The notes under the pieces: model-generated
What the model was told of the DNA's origin: nothing
The model's database searches: none
The model's input: only the letters and a program-made list of their open reading frames with translations
Program-made: the position numbers and the translations under genes
In this document: piece by piece, positions 59,377 through 64,000 of the stretch
Numbering within the stretch: position 1 is the stretch's first letter
How the letters are laid out: each line of letters opens with the position of its first letter
DNA from: Kribbella capetownensis
GTDB lineage: Bacteria; Actinomycetota; Actinomycetes; Propionibacteriales; Kribbellaceae
NCBI RefSeq assembly: GCF_004331485.1
Contig: NZ_SJKD01000007.1
Span: 1 to 64,000 of the forward strand
Length of the DNA stretch: 64,000 bases
Reading direction: 5' to 3'

Positions 59377-60165
59377 TCAGTGGGTGTACTCGACCGTGAC
59401 GTCGCCGGAGGAGGTCTTGGCGTCGATGGTGCGGGTGGCGGTCGTGTCGGCCGTGACGGTGGCGGACTCGTCGCCTGACGAGGTCTCGGTGTCTACCTTG
59501 TACGTCTCGGTGCCGGTGGGGACCCGGATCGTCACGTCACCCGAGCTCGCCTCCGAGTCCACCGACTGCGGCGCATTGGCGAACTCCAGCTCGGCGCTGC
59601 CGGAGCTGCTCTTCGTCGTCACCGACGTCGCGGTCAGGCCGTCCGCTTCCAGGTCGCCCGAGCTGGACTCGAGCCAGAGCGATCCGCCGACGTCGTGCAC
59701 CTCGATGTCGCCGGAGCTGGACTTCAGGTTCGCCCCGCCTTCCAGCCCGGAGACCTTGATATCGCCGCTGGAGCTCTCCAGCGTCACCTTGAGGTCCTTC
59801 GGCACGGTGAGGATGTAGTGCGTCTCGCAGCCGAACGACAGCGGCCCGCAGCCGGTGTCGTGCAGCTCCAGCTTGCCGTCGTCGTACTGCTCCTTCGGGT
59901 CGGAACCGAACAGGTTCCGCTCGAACTGCCGATCGACCCGCACGTCGGAGACGTCGCCGACGCGGACCTCGACGTTCGTCGACTTGGCCTCGACCAGCAG
60001 CGAATCGCCCTGCACGGGGTAGCTGGCCTGGCTCGTCTTGGTGTCCTCGGTGAGCCCGGTCAGGGCCCAGTAGACCCCGCCCAGGATCAGCGCGACGGAG
60101 ATGGCGATCCCGTACCGCCGCTCGGGACTCATCGTGCTCGTCGGCCGGCCTTGGACCTGGGACAT
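59377..60165 (-). CDS. DUF4097-type beta-repeat membrane protein
   Basis: 262 residues: one N-terminal helix (about 18-37, GIAISVALILGGVYWALTG), then a right-handed beta-helix-like repeat in which SSSGD recurs every 14-20 residues (positions about 135-260). The domain is extracytoplasmic. Family DUF4097, function unknown; often near envelope-stress regulators. No regulator is adjacent here. Confidence 0.8.
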   Translation of the reverse strand: MSQVQGRPTSTMSPERRYGIAISVALILGGVYWALTGLTEDTKTSQASYPVQGDSLLVEAKSTNVEVRVGDVSDVRVDRQFERNLFGSDPKEQYDDGKLELHDTGCGPLSFGCETHYILTVPKDLKVTLESSSGDIKVSGLEGGANLKSSSGDIEVHDVGGSLWLESSSGDLEADGLTATSVTTKSSSGSAELEFANAPQSVDSEASSGDVTIRVPTGTETYKVDTETSSGDESATVTADTTATRTIDAKTSSGDVTVEYTH

Positions 60166-60210
60166 GCTTCCCCCTCAGGGTGTGACACCTACCTGCTCAC
60201 CCTGACACAT

Positions 60211-60236
60211 CCCCGCACCGGTGTCGGTGGGGTTTT
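60211..60236. terminator. Hairpin with T-run between the CpaE-like and DUF4097 genes
   Basis: CCCCGCACCG (60211-60220) pairs imperfectly with CGGTGGGG (60225-60232), followed by TTTT at 60233-60236 on the plus strand. It lies in the 86-bp gap between two minus-strand genes, where the T-run would be on the wrong side, so its role is uncertain. Confidence 0.3.
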
Positions 60237-60251
60237 CCCCCGGATCGCCAC

Positions 60252-61550
60252 CTACCCGACCCTGAGTCCGGAGCGCTGATGGGCCCGGCTCGGGAATCCC
60301 TCGGCGACGACGGCGGCGAGCTGCTGGAGTGCCTTGCGGAGCTTGCTCGACCGGGCCGCTTCGGCCAGGGTGCGGCCCGCGGCCATCGCCGCGTCGACGG
60401 CGTTCTGGTCGTTCGGCAGCAGGGCGGTGACCGGGACACCGGCGTACCGGTCGAGGGCCTCGGTGACCGCGTCCGCCGGGGAGCTGCCGAGCGAACCGGA
60501 GCGGATGCGGTTGACCACGACCTTGACGTCCGCCGACGGCACCACCGCCCGCAGCTCGTGGATCGCGCGGATCAGCCGGGTCAGTCCGACCGGGTCGGCG
60601 GCGCCGACGACGATCACCTCATCGGCCTCCTCGAGCGTCGCCAGGGTCGCGCCGTTGCGCCGCGGCGCCAGCGAATCGAAGGAGATCTCCTCATCGCTCT
60701 CGATGCAGAATCCGACGTCGACCACTGTGCACGGCGCGAGCATCCGCGCGGTCGACCAGATTGATTCGACCGCCGCAGGCCGTAGCTCCGTCCACCGGTC
60801 CGCTCGGCTGAGCCCGGTGAGCACGAGTAACCGCGGCTCCACCTGCCGCGCGTGCTTCGCCAGCATCGGCATGTCCAGGGCGCCGCTCGCCGCCGACCGT
60901 GCTGCAGCCGCGAGTCCGGACGTCTCATCGAGCATCCCGAGCTGCTGCGCGACGGTTCCGCCGTACGCATCGGCGTCGGCCAGCAGCGTTGGTACACCCT
61001 TTGCTGCGAGCTCGCTGGCCAGTCCGACTGCGACCGTCGTTCGTCCGGGAGCGCCGGTCGGGCCCCAGACTGCGATCATCCGGCCGCTGCCGTTGCTGTA
61101 CTCAGGTGGTGGGTTGCCTGCCGTCTCCGGCGTCACCGGCACGAACCCGCCCGAGAAGTGCGAAGCCGTGACGGGCGGTCCGGCGTCCACAGCGTCGGTG
61201 ACTGCGCGGCCGAGGTCCTCCGGGCTGACGTCGGCCGGGAGGATCCGCTCGATACCCATCCGGCTGAGCCGGTCCTCGGTGCCGAACGGTTCGCCGTTCT
61301 CCGACGGGTCCACGAGCGCGACGACGGCGATCCGGCGGGCGTGCAGCGCCGCCACCGCATCGGACGTGAGCCGCGGCAGATCGTCCGCGAGCAGCACCGC
61401 TCGCGCCTGCCCGCTCGCGGCTGCCGCCATCACATCCGCGATGTCGACACAGCGCCGTACGACGCGGATGCCTGGTGCGCGCTCGGCCCGGCGTACGACG
61501 TCTGCCTCCCACGGTGCCCCGGTCACCGCGAGCAGCACTGGGACCGACAT
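60252..61550 (-). CDS. CpaE/TadZ-like ParA-type ATPase
   Basis: 432 residues: an N-terminal receiver-like domain (about 1-130) and a C-terminal ATPase with the divergent P-loop WGPTGAPGRTTVA, where Arg replaces the usual Lys, and switch segment VVDVGFCIES. Such proteins place pilus or secretion machinery at the cell pole or regulate septum siting (Rv3660c-like in mycobacteria). ATG 61550 overlaps the SAF gene stop by one base (TGATG), so the two are translated together. Confidence 0.82.
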   Translation of the reverse strand: MSVPVLLAVTGAPWEADVVRRAERAPGIRVVRRCVDIADVMAAAASGQARAVLLADDLPRLTSDAVAALHARRIAVVALVDPSENGEPFGTEDRLSRMGIERILPADVSPEDLGRAVTDAVDAGPPVTASHFSGGFVPVTPETAGNPPPEYSNGSGRMIAVWGPTGAPGRTTVAVGLASELAAKGVPTLLADADAYGGTVAQQLGMLDETSGLAAAARSAASGALDMPMLAKHARQVEPRLLVLTGLSRADRWTELRPAAVESIWSTARMLAPCTVVDVGFCIESDEEISFDSLAPRRNGATLATLEEADEVIVVGAADPVGLTRLIRAIHELRAVVPSADVKVVVNRIRSGSLGSSPADAVTEALDRYAGVPVTALLPNDQNAVDAAMAAGRTLAEAARSSKLRKALQQLAAVVAEGFPSRAHQRSGLRVG

Positions 61551-62248
61551 CAGCTGCCCCGCCTGACCAGCACCGGCTCACCTGAGCTCATCGCGGTCAG
61601 AGCCGCCGGGAGTCGGCGCAGATCGTCCTGATCGAGGCCGACCAGAACCTGCCGCCGGGCCGAGCCACCGGCGACGCCCTTCACCGCATCGACCTGCAGC
61701 ACGCGGACGTCGCTCCACATCAGCTTGGCCGCTTGGTCCTGAGCCTTCGGGACGACCCAGATGTCGACCTGGTCACCCCCTGCAGCATCCGATGGCAGCC
61801 GCCCGGTCGCCACCGACAATGGAAGCTCGGTGCGATTGCTCTCAGCCTCGGGTACCGCGGCTTCGCGTGGAACGAACTCGCCCGCATCAACGGGCCGCGC
61901 GACGACCAGACCCTTGAGGTCAGCGTCGGCGGCGACGTACTTGTTGGCGTCGTCGCTGCTGGTGAAGCGCACCCGCACCGTGGTGAGGTCGTCGCCGGTC
62001 AGCTTGGTGCCGGCCGGGAGGTCATGCTTGGCGGCCCAGATGGTGGTGGTGTCGTCGGCGGACGAGAGCAGCTTCGCGCCGGCCAGACCGGTGACAGCCA
62101 CGAGCAGAACACCCAGAAGAAGTCGGCCGTCCTTCCAGCGGGCCCGTCGGTTGCGCTGGGCGGGCGCGGCCGGCGCTCCGAACCCACTCCGCACTGCTGT
62201 GTCGACCACGTCGGGCTCCCCAGTCACTCGATCTGTCTGCGCGGACAT
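61550..62248 (-). CDS. SAF-domain protein (CpaB/RcpC type)
   Basis: 232 residues from ATG 62248 (MSAQTDRVTGEPDVV). One membrane helix (about 44-62, LLLGVLLVAVTGLAGAKLL), an SAF domain (IWAAKHDLPAGTKLTGDDLTTVRVRF) and a C-terminal extracytoplasmic region with GGDQVDIWVVPKAQ. CpaB-type proteins assemble Tad/Flp pili; in actinobacteria the SAF protein usually precedes a CpaE-like gene, as here. No pilin gene is visible. Confidence 0.82.
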   Translation of the reverse strand: MSAQTDRVTGEPDVVDTAVRSGFGAPAAPAQRNRRARWKDGRLLLGVLLVAVTGLAGAKLLSSADDTTTIWAAKHDLPAGTKLTGDDLTTVRVRFTSSDDANKYVAADADLKGLVVARPVDAGEFVPREAAVPEAESNRTELPLSVATGRLPSDAAGGDQVDIWVVPKAQDQAAKLMWSDVRVLQVDAVKGVAGGSARRQVLVGLDQDDLRRLPAALTAMSSGEPVLVRRGS

Positions 62249-62398
62249 TCTGCCGTGTCCAGCGGCGCACCGTGCACAGTCATCCACAGGCAGTCACACA
62301 CAGGCACACGCAGGCACAAGCTGGGGACAAACCCGGGTATCCGGGCGCCAACCATGGCAAACTGACGGAACCAGCCACGATGTGAAGGAGCAGGACGG

Positions 62399-62644
62399 AT
62401 GCCGGGTCCGCGTTTCCTCCAGCTCGCCGACGTCGCCGAGGTGCTCAACATCTCCGCGAACCAGGTCTACGCGCTGGTGCGTCGCGGCGACATCCCGGCG
62501 GTCAAGATCGGCGGCCGCGGCCAGTGGCGGGTCGAGGCGAGCGAGCTGGAGAAGTACATCGAGCGGCTGTACACCGAGACCCGCGAGTTCATCGACGCCC
62601 ACCCGTTCGGCGAGGAAGCCGAGCAGGCCGAGGACCTGCACTGA
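62399..62644 (+). CDS. BldC-like small helix-turn-helix protein
   Basis: 81 residues, MerR/excisionase-type helix-turn-helix (LQLADVAEVLNISANQVYALVRRGDIPAVKIGG, GQWRVEASELEKYIERLY) close to Streptomyces BldC, a DNA-packing regulator of development. AAGGAG precedes ATG 62399. It is divergent from the SAF gene. A short CAGGCACA-like repeat lies near 62,286-62,320 in the 150-bp gap. Confidence 0.85.
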   Translation: MPGPRFLQLADVAEVLNISANQVYALVRRGDIPAVKIGGRGQWRVEASELEKYIERLYTETREFIDAHPFGEEAEQAEDLH

Positions 62645-62645
62645 G

Positions 62646-63191
62646 TCAGCGGCGCCGCAGCGCGCGCAGGGCGGCGGTCGGGACCAATCTGACGTTGTAG
62701 ACCTCACTCCGTCGCCGCGGCGCGTCAAGCGGATGCTCGGCGATCTCGACGAAGTCCGCGCCGACCCGATCGATCGTCCCGGTGACCGGGACGCCCCCGC
62801 AGAACAACGTGACCGGTGAGCGGTCGCGCGCGATCCCCCGCAGCAGGTGAGCCAGGCCCAGCTTCGCCGCCACTGCCCCGACCGCCGGCTCCGCCCACGG
62901 ACCGAGCCGATGCACCGCGACCAGCGCGTCGACCGGGATCAGCCACTCCTCGGCCCGCTCCGCCTCGATCAGCAGGCAGTCCTTCCCCACCCGCGTGAGC
63001 ATCCCCAGCACGGGCTCGGCGTCCGTCAACTCGACTCGTACGACGGTGTCCACGGCGCCGCGGAGGCGGTCGAGCACGGTGAACTTGGCGACCTCGGTCC
63101 GGATCCGGTCCGCGACCTCGCCGTACAGGTCTCCCTCCTGCAGCGCCTCGAACTGCGACTCCAGGTCCTGGAACAACGCGTCCCATCGCAT
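62646..63191 (-). CDS. Conserved actinobacterial hypothetical protein
   Basis: 181 residues, no signal peptide or membrane helix. MRWDALFQDLESQFEALQ and RIRTEVAKFTVLDRLRG are helical; the rest is beta-rich with two Sm-like halves (DTVVRVELTDAEPVLGMLTRVGKDCLLIE; VTLFCGGVPVTGTIDRVGADFVEI). This architecture is common beside BldC-like genes in actinobacteria. Function unknown. It starts 101 nt from the LysM gene, divergent. Confidence 0.75.
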   Translation of the reverse strand: MRWDALFQDLESQFEALQEGDLYGEVADRIRTEVAKFTVLDRLRGAVDTVVRVELTDAEPVLGMLTRVGKDCLLIEAERAEEWLIPVDALVAVHRLGPWAEPAVGAVAAKLGLAHLLRGIARDRSPVTLFCGGVPVTGTIDRVGADFVEIAEHPLDAPRRRSEVYNVRLVPTAALRALRRR

Positions 63192-63212
63192 CCCCCGAAC
63201 CTACCGCAGCAC

Positions 63213-63243
63213 TTGCCAACTGCCCTGATCCAAGACCTATAGT
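63213..63243 (+). promoter_or_regulatory. Candidate promoter of the LysM gene
   Basis: TTGCCA (63213-63218) and TATAGT (63238-63243) with a 19-nt gap resemble a vegetative promoter, 50 nt before ATG 63293. A direct repeat AAGCAAACTC follows at about 63,253-63,272. Confidence 0.4.
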
Positions 63244-63292
63244 GACCTAACCAAAGCAAACTCAAGCAAACTCATAGATCACGAGGAAAGCG

Positions 63293-63973
63293 ATGACACG
63301 GGGAGTGAAGGGCGCGTTCACGCTGACGGCGCTGGCCGGCGTCGGCCTGGGTCTGCGCTGGGCGACCGCGGGCTCGATCGGCGCGGCGAGCAGCCACGAT
63401 CTCGACTCGATGGCGGTCCTCGCGGTCGGCACGGTCGCGTGGGTCGCCTACGGGTGGCTCGTGCTCGCGATGCTCGCGACGGTCCTCGAGCAGCTCCCTG
63501 GCGTCGCGGGAGCCGCCGCTTCCGCGATCGCCGGCCGGATCACCTCGACGACCGCCCGCACCCTCCTGCGGTCGGCGCTGGGCGTGGCTGCGGTCACTCC
63601 GCTGACGCTCACCACAGCCCACGCCGACCCGGTCGAGGGCACGGCGCGCCCCTGGACTCAGGTGGAGCCTCGCTCCACCGTCCAGCCCGAGGCCGAGTCG
63701 CCGGCGCGCGTCGGCGTACCAGACCGCCCTGCGGCTGGAGCGCCCACGCGCTACACGACAGTCCGTTCAGGCAGGCCGGTGCGAGTCGTCCGGCCTGGGG
63801 AATCGCTCTGGCGCATCGCTGCCGACGAGCTCGGCACCAGCGCGACGGACTCGGAGATCGCAGAGCGCTGGCCGGATTGGTACGGCGCGAACCGCCGGCT
63901 GATCGGCTCCGACCCCGACCTCATCCACCCCGGCCAGGTCCTTCACACGCCGCCTACCTCCCAGGAGAACTGA
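63293..63973 (+). CDS. LysM-domain cell-wall protein
   Basis: 226 residues from ATG 63293, after ACGAGGAAAG. Three hydrophobic segments in the first 110 residues (TALAGVGLGLRW, SMAVLAVGTVAWVAYGWLVLAMLATVL, LLRSALGVAAVTPLTL), a Pro/Ala-rich linker (110-165) and a C-terminal LysM domain (VVRPGESLWRIAADELGTSAT, WYGANRRLIGSDPDLIHPGQVL) that binds peptidoglycan. Probably a membrane-tethered wall protein; this gene commonly follows BldC-like loci. Confidence 0.85.
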   Translation: MTRGVKGAFTLTALAGVGLGLRWATAGSIGAASSHDLDSMAVLAVGTVAWVAYGWLVLAMLATVLEQLPGVAGAAASAIAGRITSTTARTLLRSALGVAAVTPLTLTTAHADPVEGTARPWTQVEPRSTVQPEAESPARVGVPDRPAAGAPTRYTTVRSGRPVRVVRPGESLWRIAADELGTSATDSEIAERWPDWYGANRRLIGSDPDLIHPGQVLHTPPTSQEN

Positions 63974-63974
63974 C

Positions 63975-64000
63975 ATGAACAACCTGTCGACGGTCAGCCG
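63975..64000 (+). CDS. Start of the next gene (partial)
   Basis: ATG 63975 (reading MNNLSTVS) begins right after the LysM stop and runs off the edge. An AGGAGA site lies 6 nt before it. The order LysM then Rv3235-family protein is usual in actinobacteria, so that is my guess; the sequence itself says too little. Confidence 0.35.

Noticed and set aside
1..64000. tRNA, rRNA or riboswitch in the window
   Set aside because: I saw no cloverleaf with conserved T-loop, rRNA segment or recognisable riboswitch core on reading either strand; a covariance-model scan would settle this.

Overview
The window is GC-rich, densely coded and full of short ATGA/GTGA/TTGA gene overlaps. Its gene families (Ku with a lysine-rich tail, WS/DGAT acyltransferase, BldC-like HTH, TadZ/CpaE-like ATPase with a SAF protein, DUF6912, an NAD-glutamate dehydrogenase of about 1,620 residues, an actinobacterial iol cluster) are those of an actinomycete chromosome, most likely a soil member of the Nocardioidales such as Kribbella. 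The genus is inferred from gene content only. I see no rRNA, tRNA, CRISPR array or intact mobile element.

Layout. 1-5,853: a possible transposase tail, then a minus-strand myo-inositol catabolism operon (iolG, iolE-like, iolC, a Cgl0159-type aldolase with an extraordinary repeat-rich N-terminus) with a divergent GntR regulator. 5,805-12,242: PurO-like protein, methyltransferase and the giant glutamate dehydrogenase. 12,405-15,673: a five-gene membrane redox operon (Ser/Gly-repeat membrane anchor, ApbE, ferric-reductase-like membrane protein, NuoF-like protein, ferredoxin). 15,770-18,080: MarR/NmrA divergent pair with twin operators, and a peptidase E. 18,240-27,283: an eight-gene catabolic operon (ABC importer, Rieske protein, flavin/2Fe-2S reductase, two amidohydrolases, a mandelate-racemase-group enolase) opposite an IclR regulator. 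27,312-32,722: small membrane proteins, a broken DUF2306 gene and a MalT-type LuxR regulator. 33,010-37,088: an NLP/NPP1 cytolysin-like secreted protein, MFS transporter, AraC regulator and a PhyH dioxygenase. 37,114-43,308: STAS protein and two two-component systems, one with a GerMN lipoprotein. 43,327-51,822: tryptophan 2,3-dioxygenase, a frame-disrupted OmpA-like locus, hydrolase, TetR regulators and PruA. 51,840-57,434: VOC protein, Ku, DUF6912, WS/DGAT, a long foldback element, and a cupredoxin lipoprotein coupled to a large membrane protein. 57,395-64,000: GT87, HAD, DUF4097, CpaE-like ATPase, SAF protein, BldC-like HTH and LysM protein.

The best candidates for something undescribed are the operon at 18,240-26,245, where one of two paralogous amidohydrolases has lost three histidines kept by its neighbour; the 167-nt foldback at 55,361-55,527; the repeat-fused aldolase at 89-2,071; and the redox operon whose membrane anchor lacks any flavin-binding domain. 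Functions are read from protein motifs and gene order only; no database search was possible.
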